From Silene noctiflora (taxonomy: Eukaryota; Streptophyta; Magnoliopsida; Caryophyllales; Caryophyllaceae): a stretch of 31,649 nucleotides of DNA. Positions 23,491-31,649 of the stretch are shown here, in pieces. The stretch lies in contig VHZZ01000002.1 in NCBI GenBank assembly GCA_009801015.1, positions 1,251,303 through 1,282,951 of the forward strand, given 5' to 3'. The notes beneath the pieces are model-generated. The model was given only the letters and a program-made list of their open reading frames with translations, did not search any database and was not told where the DNA came from. The translations under genes were made by a program, and so were the position numbers. Within the stretch, counting starts at the first letter, position 1. Each line of letters begins with the position of its first letter.

Positions 23491-25371
23491 ATGGTGGTGT
23501 TGAACTTCCAACCTGTCTTTCCACAAACCAGTATCAGTTTTTGCCGTGTAAAACAATGTAAGGAATTTAGGATAAAACAGATGACACCACAATGTAGGAT
23601 AGCGGAGCCAACAGGGGTGCCAGCGCCCATGGGGCAGAAGACCATGTACAAGGATGGTTTCTTTGAAAAGGTGTTTATGACTCTATTCGCTAGGAAGATG
23701 GAAAAGTTTGCCTCTGGAAAGGCAAATCCGAGTATGGAGGCTGACAAGGTCGGATGGTTAAAACACGACTATGACAGTTTCGTGGACGTGTCAAGGAGAG
23801 TAATGCAGGGAAGGTCACGCCCGGAGCAACAGAAGGTTGTTAGGGAGGTGCTCTTGTCTATGCTTCCACCTGGTGCCCCTGCTCAGGTTTATTTCTCTCT
23901 TCTTAATTTTGTGATGTGGAGCCAAGATGTTGGTGTTAGCATTTGATAATTGTCGACAATGCAAAGTTGTATTGTCTTTGTGATGTACAAATCATTTGTT
24001 GGAACATTCCATCACTCAAAACTGTCTATGAAAACAGCTAGCGTAGCATATAATCCACTGAAATTGAGCAATCATTTTCCATTAAATACTGGTACGTTTT
24101 AGCGCGACTGTCTGAGGAAATTCTGGTTTCATATCTACAGTTCAGAAAATTATTTCCTCCAACAAAATGGGCTGCTGAGTTCAATGCAGCTCTGACCGTG
24201 CCTTTCTTCCATTGGCTTGTTGGACCATCTGAGGTAAATTTGCTACCCTGCATCCTTCCCATTCCCAAGATATTAGCATTTAACACTCCCTAGCTTTAAT
24301 TTCTCACGCGATCCTTAGCATATCACGTACATCTCCAATTGCAAAGGATCGCACACACACACACACGGTGATATACCCTTGTACTATTATGAATGATCCC
24401 AGGCAATTCATATGGTGGCTATGGGACCAAAATCTGTGCCTCTACAAGAACTCTCAGACCACTGTATATACACAATGTGCCTCTACACGTTGTCACCTGA
24501 GCACAAGGAAATACTGCTAATTGGAGGCAGCATTGCATTTCTGCATATTGCAGAACAGAAGTTTCAACAACTAACTCATTCTTGGTGTAGGTCATTGAAG
24601 TAGAAGTAGATGGAGTAAAGCAAAGAAGTGGGGTGCGCATAAAGAAGTGCAGGTAGAATGTAGTTTAAGTTAAATATGTTCCCACTTGAATGTGTAATGT
24701 AATGAAAGCTGGAACAAATGCAACCACTCTGGAACTCTATATTAAGATAATATTACATCCAACTTTTCTCGTAACTTTATGTCTCATTCTGATGTATGTG
24801 ACGGTGGTTCGAAATTAAACTACTGACATATTGTTTGTGATTTTCTGTCACAAAGGTACTTGGAAAACAGTGGATGTGTAGGAATGTGTGTAAATATGTG
24901 CAAAATTCCCACACAAGACTTCTTCACCAACGAATTCGGGCTTCCTCTAACCATGAACCCAAGTATGTTTCTTCACCATCACGGCTTTTTATTATTCAAA
25001 GAGAATACTTGCCAAAAGTTCAAGGTATTTAAGTGCAGACTGTACAGGAAACAATTTGACTTACCAAACTGCCATCTCTGAAAACAAACTGCATCTTTAC
25101 ATTTCATTGTTGTGACAGTTAATTGTTTATATTTGCTCAGATTTTGAAGACATGAGCTGTGAAATGCTATATGGCCAATCTCCACCACCGATAGAAGAAG
25201 ATCCTGTCTCCAAACAGCCCTGTTATACTAATTTATGTATGTGCATAACATCACTTGTGTTGAGTAGTATTAGCAATTATAACTCATGAGGTTCTAACCC
25301 AGATCATGTGAATTGTGAATACAGGTTCTGTCGCAAATCCAAAGGCCAATATTTGTCCGAAATTAAATTAG
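23491..25371 (+). CDS. D27L1: Beta-carotene isomerase D27-like protein, plastidic (D27-LIKE1 type)
   Basis: Member of the DWARF27 family of plastid iron proteins; D27 itself converts all-trans to 9-cis-beta-carotene on the way to strigolactones, while D27-like members act on carotenoids less specifically. Six exons join in frame at GT-AG sites: 23491-23886, 24141-24233, 24591-24652, 24856-24962, 25141-25236 and 25325-25371, giving 266 residues (family about 250-280). Residues 1-45 are Ser/Lys/Arg-containing with few acids, consistent with a transit peptide. The core has KDGFFEKVFMTLFARKM, FRKLFPPTKWAAEF (133-146) and FFHWLVGPSEV. The C-terminal DUF4033 part holds conserved cysteines C183, C191, C195, C199, C226, C247, C252 and C262 (GCVGMCVNMCKIPTQDFF, EDMSCEMLYGQ, KQPCY). 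The wording matches my memory of Arabidopsis D27-LIKE1 better than D27. The last 47-nt exon is inferred from the C-terminal SVANPK..ICPKL pattern. Confidence 0.9.
24353..24366. repeat. (AC)n microsatellite in intron 2 of the D27-like gene
   Basis: About seven CA units within the 357-bp intron 24234-24590. Confidence 0.8.
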
Positions 25372-25796
25372 TAGCATGCATACGATTTATCATGTACATG
25401 AATAGGTACACGAGCCAGTGGCTCTAACTCCAGGTATAAATGTAGATATTACCATGTAATTTACACAAATGTATACGTTTGCATAGGATCAATTTGATAA
25501 TGAAAATACAAATAATTAAAATGGCATGAAACATATTATGTGTAAAATAGGAGCGTTGATGTAGACGAGTTGGCCGACCTGTATTGTAGACAAGGATGGG
25601 TTAATGAATTTTGGCCACAAAATTATGGAGCTCTGGATTTGTAGTGGACGACACGGTCACACTCAGCTCCCTTAGAAACAAACGCTACTAGTATTTTAAT
25701 TATCAATAATAATATATATGATGATATCATTTTGACTAAGAAAACTTTGTTTAATATAATGAGTAATAAAATAATATAATGGGTATGATGAAGTAA
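25372..25796. other. Downstream of the D27-like gene, nothing further recognised
   Basis: The 3' flank of the D27-like gene, AT-rich, without a canonical AATAAA close to the stop. No other gene or repeat was recognised before the first Stowaway-like MITE. Confidence 0.5.
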
Positions 25797-25798
25797 TA

Positions 25799-26010
25799 TT
25801 CCCGTCGTTCCGGTCATTTGTTGTCCTTTTCCATTTTGGAGTATCTCAGTCATTTGTTGTCCTTTCTATTTTAGGATTGCATTTGATGAGTAATTTGATC
25901 TTTCACATTTAATTTAGTCCACTTGTCATCTTATAAGTGACTATCTTCTCTTTCCTTGGTCTTTGTGCCAAAATCAAAGGACAACAAATGACCGGGACGG
26001 AGGGAGGGAG
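25799..26010. mobile_element. Stowaway-like (Tc1/mariner) MITE, copy 1
   Basis: A 212-bp element between TA dinucleotides (25797-25798 and 26011-26012). Long inverted ends: left TTCCGGTCATTTGTTGTCC, right GGACAACAAATGACCGGGA followed by CGGAGGGAGGGAG. The GTCATTTGTTGTCC word is repeated inside the left arm at about 25849. No transposase is encoded; the transcript could fold into a hairpin. Confidence 0.88.
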
Positions 26011-26012
26011 TA

Positions 26013-26371
26013 CGTCACAAATGGGAAGTGAAAATTAAGATATTATGGTCATGTCGGCACTCATCCTAACTAATTTTAGATATTTTAAGTCAAAAGTCAA
26101 GTCAAGCTTGATTATATATATATAGTCAAAATATATATTACTAAGTTTTAAGTATATATACAACTTATTTCAATGGCATATTAGTTTTCACTAAAAATAC
26201 TCTACCCATTCTTCTTGTTCTTTCTACTTCTTACGTGTTTATGCCGTCTTTTAAATTGACATTATTCATGTTTATATTTTGAAATATAATTTTGTAACCA
26301 AAAAAAGTTGAAATTTTGTAACACATTTTTCAAAAACACTTGTAACAATATAAACATTATTCCGTATATTA
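26013..26371. other. Spacer between the two sibling MITEs
   Basis: AT-rich DNA with TATATATA runs near 26114-26160. No gene or further repeat recognised. Confidence 0.5.
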
Positions 26372-26577
26372 CTCTCTCCGTTCCGGTCATTTGTTATCCT
26401 TTTCCATTTCGGGGTGTCTCAGTCATTTGTTGTCCTTTTTATTTTAGGATTGTATTTGATGAGATTTGATTTTTCACCTTCAATTTAGTCCACTTGTCAT
26501 GTTATAATTGACTTTCTCCTCTTTCCTTGGTCTTTGTGCCAAAACCAAAGGACAACAAATGACCAGGACGGAAGGAG
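26372..26577. mobile_element. Stowaway-like MITE, copy 2 of the same family
   Basis: A 206-bp element flanked by TA (26370-26371 and 26578-26579). Ends CTCTCTCCGTTCCGGTCA and TGACCAGGACGGAAGGAG are inverted. It matches copy 1 along its whole length, including the duplicated subterminal GTCATTTGTTGTCC and the shared TTTAGTCCACTTGTCAT, with scattered differences. Confidence 0.9.
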
Positions 26578-26657
26578 TATAAAATATTACAGGTATTATT
26601 TTTAGTGTATGTATCAAACTTATTAAAGAGGAATAACTTACAAGCAACAACTTAAAG

Positions 26658-26816
26658 TTGATTGTCAGACGGTGTAAAGAGTTGATACAAGAGACCCATT
26701 GGACAGTCAAGATGGATCATACTTACCGAAAGGCTAACCGAGCCGCAGATTTTCTCACAAGCCATGGAGTTACATCGAGCTACAATACTACGTATTTAGA
26801 CGAATCTCCCGTGTAA
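26658..26816 (+). pseudogene. LINE-derived RNase H domain fragment
   Basis: A 52-codon open stretch reads LIVRRCKELIQE...MDHTYRKANRAADFL...YLDESPV and then a stop at 26814. This is the C-terminal part of the RNase H-like domain found at the end of plant L1-type LINE polyproteins: the HIYREANxxADxLA pattern followed by FxxxFLxExP. Nothing upstream supports a reverse transcriptase, so it is a 5'-truncated scrap of a LINE or of a host RNase H-like gene derived from one. No poly(A) tail or target-site duplication was identified. Confidence 0.6.
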
Positions 26817-27186
26817 TAGCTAGTAGTTAATACATTACCTTTAACGATATTTATGGTCAAAATTTTTAAAGTTTTGACTCTAAAAAATTGAATGTTACCT
26901 TATGGGAAGAATTATATATTTATCTCCTCCTAATATGCAGTCGTAGTTGATTTATTTTGCTTTTGTCGTTCATTTTTCTATTTTGGGAAGCATTTAAGGA
27001 TGATATTGAATTCTCCCATGTATACAAAAATGAAATAGCCGACGGGGTGATCTATTTGTCTGTTATGGATTCTAGTGTGTTGTACAGCAGCATGCATACA
27101 TATGCCCTCAACAATGTTCTAGAAACGCCTCGCCCCCTTCCATTATTAGGAACACTCCTTTTATTTTCTACCCTAATAGTATCTAT
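26817..27186. other. Spacer before the third MITE, no gene
   Basis: An 85-codon frame from 26957 has a hydrophobic start but no recognised homology and runs into the MITE; it is not called as a gene. Confidence 0.5.
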
Positions 27187-27188
27187 TA

Positions 27189-27436
27189 CTCCCTCCGATC
27201 CAGATCAAAAGTAACATTGACTTTTTGACGCTATTTATTGCTGTAGAGAATCTTTGATATTATTTGTACTATATAAGAGAAAATATAGTCATGTGAGATC
27301 TTGTTTGATTCATCGTAATGAATGCTATAAGAATATCAAAGTTTTATAATTTTTAATAATCTGATATCCACGTTGCAAAACGCGTATCGACAAGTGTGAA
27401 AAAGTCAATGTTACTTTTGGTCTGGATCGGAGGGAG
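27189..27436. mobile_element. Stowaway-like MITE in the galactinol synthase promoter
   Basis: A 248-bp element with ends CTCCCTCCGATCCAGATCA and GGTCTGGATCGGAGGGAG, with the inner arm AAAGTAACATTGACTTTTT inverted as AAAAAGTCAATGTTACTTTT. Flanked by TA at 27187-27188 and 27437-27438. It is a different family from copies 1 and 2. Its right end is about 220 bp upstream of the galactinol synthase ATG, so it is part of, or abuts, the proximal promoter. Confidence 0.88.
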
Positions 27437-27509
27437 TATTTGTCTTGCTTTTATTTTATATTTTCACCTTAATATTTAATTAATTAATAAATGACTCTTA
27501 CATCTCCTC

Positions 27510-27517
27510 TATATATA
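27510..27517 (+). promoter_or_regulatory. Probable TATA box of galactinol synthase
   Basis: TATATATA about 140 bp upstream of the ATG, followed by a pyrimidine/A-rich leader. Position fits a plant core promoter with a leader of roughly 110 nt. Confidence 0.55.
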
Positions 27518-27623
27518 CACCTTAATTACACCTCACTTCTTAGTATCACACTACAAAATTAAACAGATAATTACCTTCATTATATATAATCTGCTCTTAT
27601 ATAATTAAGTCTTCCATTTAAAC

Positions 27624-27624
<1 letters not shown>

Positions 27625-27660
<36 letters not shown>
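27625..27660 (+). repeat. (AAT)12 microsatellite running into the GolS start codon
   Basis: Twelve AAT units fill the end of the 5' leader. The last A and T are the first two bases of the ATG at 27659. The context has A at -3 and G at +4, which is favourable for initiation. Confidence 0.92.
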
Positions 27661-27661
<1 letters not shown>

Positions 27662-28798
27662 GCAACGGAATTAGTAAAGACAGTAGTGAGGTCAACAAAG
27701 GGAGTTGGGAGTCGCGCTTACGTGACGTTCTTGGCCGGGGACGGGGACTACGTCAAGGGAGTTGTGGGTCTAGCCAAAGGGTTGAGGAAGGTCAAGTCCG
27801 CATACCCTTTACTTGTGGCTGTTCTCCCTGACGTCCCTCTGGAGCACCGTCGTATGCTTCTCGCTCAGGGTTGTCTCGTCAGGGAGATTCAACCCATTTA
27901 CCCTCCCCACAGTGATACTCAATTTGCCCATGCTTATTATGTCATCAACTACTCTAAGCTCCGTATTTGGGAGGTACTTTATTATTATTATTATTATTTC
28001 ATACTCGTATCTAATTCATTCTTTGTGATATTTTAATTTAACGTAAACAAAAGATCATAAATGTTTGTAATTAATGGATGCATGCAGTTTATAGAGTATG
28101 AGAGGTTGATATACTTGGACGGGGACATACAAGTGTTCGACAACATAGATCATCTATTTGATCTGCCCAAAGGCTACTTCTACGCTGTTATGGACTGCTT
28201 CTGCGAGGCCTCCTGGAGTAAAACCCCTCAGTATAAGATAGGATACTGCCAGCAGTGTCCGGACAAGGTGCAGTGGCCCGCCGCACAGCTGGGTCCACCT
28301 CCATCAATATACTTCAACGCGGGGTTCTTTGCCTTCGAGCCCAGCATCCCCACTTTTCATGATCTCTTGAAAACGCTCAACGAAACTCGGCCCACCTCAT
28401 TTGCGGAGCAGGATTTGCTAAACGGCTACTTCAATGACCAATTGAGGGTGCTGCCGATAGAGTACAACCTTGTGTTGGCCTTCTTGTGGAGGCACCCGGA
28501 GAAGGTGGAGTTGGAGAAAATAAAGGTGGTGCACTACTGCGCAGCGGGATCAAAGCCGTGGAGGTACACGGGGAAGGAAGAGAACATGAATAGAGAGGAC
28601 ATAAAGATGCTTGTTAAGAGGTGGTGGGACATCTATGAGGATCCTACTCTGGATTACAATCCCCATGTTCAAACAGCTGCAGCTGCTGCTGCTGCAGCTG
28701 CTTCTGCAGTTGACATGAAGCCTTTGATTGAAGAGGCCTTATCCAAGGCTGCTGCAGCTGCTCCTCTAAACTACGTCACTGCTCCATCTGCTGCTTGA
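27659..28798 (+). CDS. GolS: Galactinol synthase (GT8 glycosyltransferase)
   Basis: Transfers galactose from UDP-galactose to myo-inositol, giving galactinol. This is the first committed step of raffinose-family oligosaccharides, important in phloem transport, seed desiccation and cold/drought tolerance; it is a cytosolic enzyme. Exons 27659-27973 and 28088-28798 join in phase 0 (E105|F106) across a 114-bp GT-AG intron, giving 341 residues (family 320-345). Visible features: AYVTFLAGDGDYVKGVVGLA near the N-terminus; the metal- and nucleotide-binding D116-G-D118 (IYLDGDIQVFDN); DCFCEASWSKTPQYKIGYC; FNAGFFAFEP; H254 and K261-P-W (HYCAAGSKPW); and the plant GolS C-terminal pentapeptide APSAA (337-341). 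A nine-residue alanine run at 302-310 and a second of five near 324-328 make the tail unusually Ala-rich. Many plant GolS genes have three or more exons; this one has two. No intact DRE or ABRE cluster was seen in the short upstream region. Confidence 0.97.
28677..28709 (+). repeat. GCN codon repeat encoding polyalanine in GolS
   Basis: A run of nine Ala codons (GCT and GCA mixed) followed by TCT GCA lies in the variable tail between the catalytic domain and the APSAA end. The mixed codons suggest it is not a pure slippage tract now. Confidence 0.85.
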
Positions 28799-28871
28799 TT
28801 AATTAATAATTAAGTAGCGTGATGAATATAATTTGTGTTTTAAAATGTAACATACAAGAAATGCATGGTTG

Positions 28872-28877
28872 AATAAA
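28872..28877 (+). terminator. Candidate polyadenylation signal of GolS
   Basis: AATAAA lies 74 bp after the stop codon, in an AT-rich 3' flank. Plant poly(A) signals are loose, so this is a candidate only. Confidence 0.5.
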
Positions 28878-29316
28878 CGATCATCCATCAAAGCCGTGAA
28901 ATTGTTTAATGAATAATTCAGACTTTGATATGGTCTTGTATTACTTGAGATATGTACTTTACTATATTTAAATTCACGAGTATTATTTTTAAATTAAAAC
29001 CCCTTTAACGTTATAATACAATAAAAAGAACCCCACACAAGAGGGCGTCTTAAATTTAGACTAGGTTCTGGAATGAGATTCTATAATTTTATGTTGGGAT
29101 ATTTAAATGAACCCCCCATAAGTGGGTAGAGTAAGTAGACAAGTAGTAGTAGACCTAAGGAGTTGAATATATTAGATGGTATCATCGGATGTTAGAGCAT
29201 TATTAAGGGCGACCTAATTGACAGACAGAAATGGTATCATTGGATTTTTCTAATACGAGCATATTAAGGGCGACCATAGTCAATTTCTGCAATTCATGGA
29301 CTATACAACCAGTTGT
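28878..29316. other. 3' flank of GolS with a partial duplication
   Basis: No gene seen. The pattern ATGGTATCAT(C/T)GGAT ... TTAAGGGCGACC occurs twice, at about 29176-29214 and 29231-29275, as an imperfect tandem duplication of about 55-60 bp. Confidence 0.55.
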
Positions 29317-29541
29317 AGAAATTGTACGGTGTAGAATCCGAGCTTTAGAATCTGAGCTTTGTAATAAAATATCCGAGCTTTATGTTAAAGAATATGAGCT
29401 TTATTAGAAAGTATCTGATCTCATTCATTTACACATTAAAAATATGAATTTTGCATTAGCTCAGAAAAAATACATATAAGCTCGGATTCTTTTTCCTTGG
29501 TTATATACAATTGGATGTATAATCCTATTTGTACAATTTCT
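29317..29541. mobile_element. Probable MITE with inverted ends and CCGAGCTTT repeats
   Basis: Outer inverted repeat AGAAATTGTAC (29317-29327) / GTACAATTTCT (29531-29541). Inner inverted repeat GAATCCGAGCTT (29334-29345) / AAGCTCGGATTC (29478-29489). Within the left half the word (T)CCGAGCTTT or its variants recurs four times at intervals of roughly 13-22 bp. No target-site duplication could be assigned, so the family is open. Confidence 0.55.
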
Positions 29542-29549
29542 ATCCGAAT

Positions 29550-31388
29550 CCTTTGTTTCTAATTATCTGATTTTTCGCATGCACGAGGATTGTTTATTGC
29601 ATTTTGGCACCCTCAAACGTACTTTGTTGCTCCTCAAAATTTGTGCAACCGCTTTACTTGACTCAAGAAATCGTCCGTGTGATTTACGGACATTTTTGTT
29701 CCGGAAGCCTTAAATTGCGAAAACCGTGTATTATATAATACACTACAATTTGAGTTGTTCAAAAGATCATACGAGGATCTTTTTTTTTCCTCCCTGTTAT
29801 TCTACCACATGTCCAAAATTGCTTCTTGAGTTATCCTATTCGATTTCAACCCTAAATAAAAACTATAAATTCATTGTTCATAATTATCCGATTTTCGCAC
29901 CAAATTCGTTTACCGACAACCTAAAACGTTCTATGTTTCTCTTCAAAGTTTGCGTCATACCATATTTGATTTCAGCCCAAATAACAAGTCTTAATATATT
30001 TTTAAGGAGTATCCAATTTTCACCCGAGAACGATTTATCACATGCCGACACCCTAAAACGTCCTATGTATCTCTTCAAAGTTTGCGTATCCGTTTTATCA
30101 GACTCGAGGACCATCCGTGTGATTTAAGGACGTTTTTATTCAGAGACACTTGAATCCTAAAAACCATGAATTATACACTTACATTTAAGTTGTTCAAAAG
30201 GCCGTTTCAGGTCACGTTCCATTTTCCACTAGGTTTCCTAACACGTGTTCAGGGTCGCTTCAGGAGTTTCCGTTGTCAATTTCTGCCCAAAATTACAACA
30301 AATCTGTTGTTCTTAATTATCCGATTTCCGCACGAGACTCATTTATTGCATTCTGCACCTTCTACTGTTACAAGTTGCTCCTCAAAATGTCTGGGGGCCG
30401 CTTTATTTGACTAAAATAACCATCCGTGTTATTTACGAACATTTTTGTTCCGGAAGCCTTAAATTGCGAAAATCGTTTATAATACACTTCAATTTGAACT
30501 GTTCAGGAGGTCATACCGGGGTCACATTTTTTTTCCCTCCTGGTTATGTTACCCTTGTCCAGGGTCGCCTCAGTAGTTACTGAAGTCAATTTATGCCTAA
30601 ATAACAATAATTAATCCATTGTTTCTAATTATCCGATTTCCGCACTCACGAGGATTGTTTATCTCATTTTGGCACCCTCAAACGTCCTTTGTTGCTCCTC
30701 AAAGTTTGTGTGACCGCTTTATCTAACTTAAGGAACCCTTCGTCTGATTTACGGACATTTTTGTTTCGGGACCCTAGAATCCCGGAAACCGTGTATTATA
30801 CACTTCAATTTAAACCGTTTGAGAAGTCCTTCCGGGTCACGTTTCATTTTCCACTAATATTTTCTAACACGTCTCCAGGATCGTTATGGGAGTTACCAAT
30901 GTCGATTTCTGCCCAAAATAACAACAATTAATCTGTTGTTCTTAATTATCCGATTTTCGCACGAGACTCATTTATTATTGCATTCTGAACCTTCTAATGT
31001 TATTCGTTGCTCCTCAATTTTTATAGGGTCGCTTGATTTTACTAGAGGAACCGTCCGTGTTTTTTACGGAAATTTTTGATCCGGAACCCTTTAATCCCGA
31101 AAACCGTGTATTATACGCTTCAATTTAATTTGTGTCGTACGGGAGGTCCCCCCGAGTCATGTTTCTTTTTCTCCGCGTTTTTTTAACACGTGTCCGGGGT
31201 CGTATTAAGAGTTAGCATAATCAATTTCAGTCTCAAATAAGCATTCTTAATATATTTTAAGGAGTATTCAATNTTAACACGTGTCCGGGGTCGTATTAAG
31301 AGTTAGCATAATCAATTTCAGTCTCAAATAAGCATTCTTAATATATTTTAAGGAGTATTCAATTCTCATTCAAGATTGATTTATCGCT
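29550..31388 (+). repeat. Satellite block 2: diverged relatives of the block 1 monomer
   Basis: About five and a half monomers of the same family in the same orientation. Shared landmarks include CATTTTTGTTCCGG, CCGTGTATTATACACTTC, TTGCTCCTCAAAATTTG, AATTATCCGATTTTCGCAC and ACACGTGTCCGGGGTCG. Unit starts near 29752, 30186, 30496, 30811 and 31131 give spacings of 434 (with a partial unit), 310, 315 and 320 bp. A/B alternation is not obvious, and I saw no GAGCTC or GGTACC site. The block is much more diverged from block 1 than block 1 units are from each other, so it is older or a separate subfamily. Confidence 0.88.
31183..31363 (+). repeat. Exact 90-bp duplication separated by a single N
   Basis: Bases 31183-31272 and 31274-31363 read identically, with N at 31273 between them. 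This is the pattern left when two overlapping sequence ends are joined without collapsing the overlap, rather than a natural tandem repeat. Confidence 0.85.
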
Positions 31389-31649
31389 TATAGGTAGACC
31401 TGGCAAATCGGGTCTACGACTCGGGTTTGGGTCGGGCTAGTTCGAGTTGGATCGGAACGGGTCTTTCATTGATTTCGGGTTGGCTCAGGTCATTTCGGGT
31501 TTCGGGTCTATTACGGGTTGTTAGTCGGGTCAGTTTCGGGTTAAACGAGTCGGTTTATTTTGGGTCGGGTCATTTTCGGGTCAATGAATAAGAGAGAAAA
31601 AGTCATTTCAAGTATTTTCGGTTCAATTAGAGTTATGTTTTGTCGGGTC
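31389..31649. repeat. GGGTCGGGT-rich degenerate repeat, cut by the window end
   Basis: After TAGACCTGGCAAATCGGGTC the sequence is dense in CGGGTC, CGGGTT and TCGGGTCA words with irregular 10-25-bp spacing. This resembles a common dispersed plant repeat whose end reads like GGTGGCAAATCGGGT. It continues beyond the window, so no family is assigned. Confidence 0.6.

Noticed and set aside
25237-25287. Read-through end of D27-like exon 5 to the stop at 25287
   Set aside because: It gives a hydrophobic tail unlike the family, while splicing at 25236 to 25325 yields a family-like C-terminus.
27974-28036. Extension of the galactinol synthase first frame to 28036
   Set aside because: It is intron sequence after the GT donor at 27974, encoding a tyrosine-rich run from (ATT)n. 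The protein continues correctly in exon 2 at 28088.
1-31388. Tandem regularity considered as a CRISPR-like array
   Set aside because: The repeats are whole monomers of about 312 bp without unique spacers, in a plant nuclear context.

Overview
The window is nuclear DNA from a flowering plant. It has interrupted genes with GT-AG introns, about 80-bp to 2.8-kb introns, an AT-rich intergenic background, Stowaway- and hAT-type MITEs and microsatellites. The three recognisable genes are all plant-specific: a gibberellin 2-oxidase, a DWARF27-like plastid protein and a galactinol synthase. The tandem repeat at the left has monomers of about 312 bp that often carry SacI (GAGCTC) and/or KpnI (GGTACC) sites. 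From memory this recalls the subtelomeric SacI/KpnI (X43.1-type) satellite of Silene, so Caryophyllaceae is my best guess for the source; no database check was possible.

Layout. 1-9490 is a satellite array made mostly of alternating monomer types A and B (dimer about 620-630 bp). One 1.45-kb LTR-like insertion interrupts it at 4169-5619, and its right edge (about 9080-9490) is scrambled. About 9.5-29.5 kb is a gene-bearing island: a GA2-oxidase on the minus strand (11143-14988, three exons, 2.8-kb first intron); a long AT-rich stretch with an hAT-type MITE (17146-17479) and a long-TIR element (about 17959-18517); a D27-like gene on the plus strand (23491-25371, six exons worked out here); two sibling Stowaway-like MITEs and a LINE RNase-H scrap (25.8-26.8 kb); and a third Stowaway-like MITE just upstream of a galactinol synthase on the plus strand (27659-28798, two exons). 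About 29550-31388 is a second, much more diverged block of the same satellite family in the same orientation. The window ends in a GGGTCGGGT-rich degenerate repeat.

The three genes do not form a pathway together. GA2ox inactivates gibberellin, the D27-like protein belongs to the carotenoid-isomerase family related to strigolactone synthesis, and galactinol synthase commits carbon to raffinose-family oligosaccharides. Each reads as intact from ATG to stop once its introns are removed. No CRISPR array, rRNA or tRNA gene was seen. I found no clearly new molecular system. The most notable structure is the two-block satellite with its dimeric higher-order organisation, followed by a likely assembly artefact at 31183-31363.
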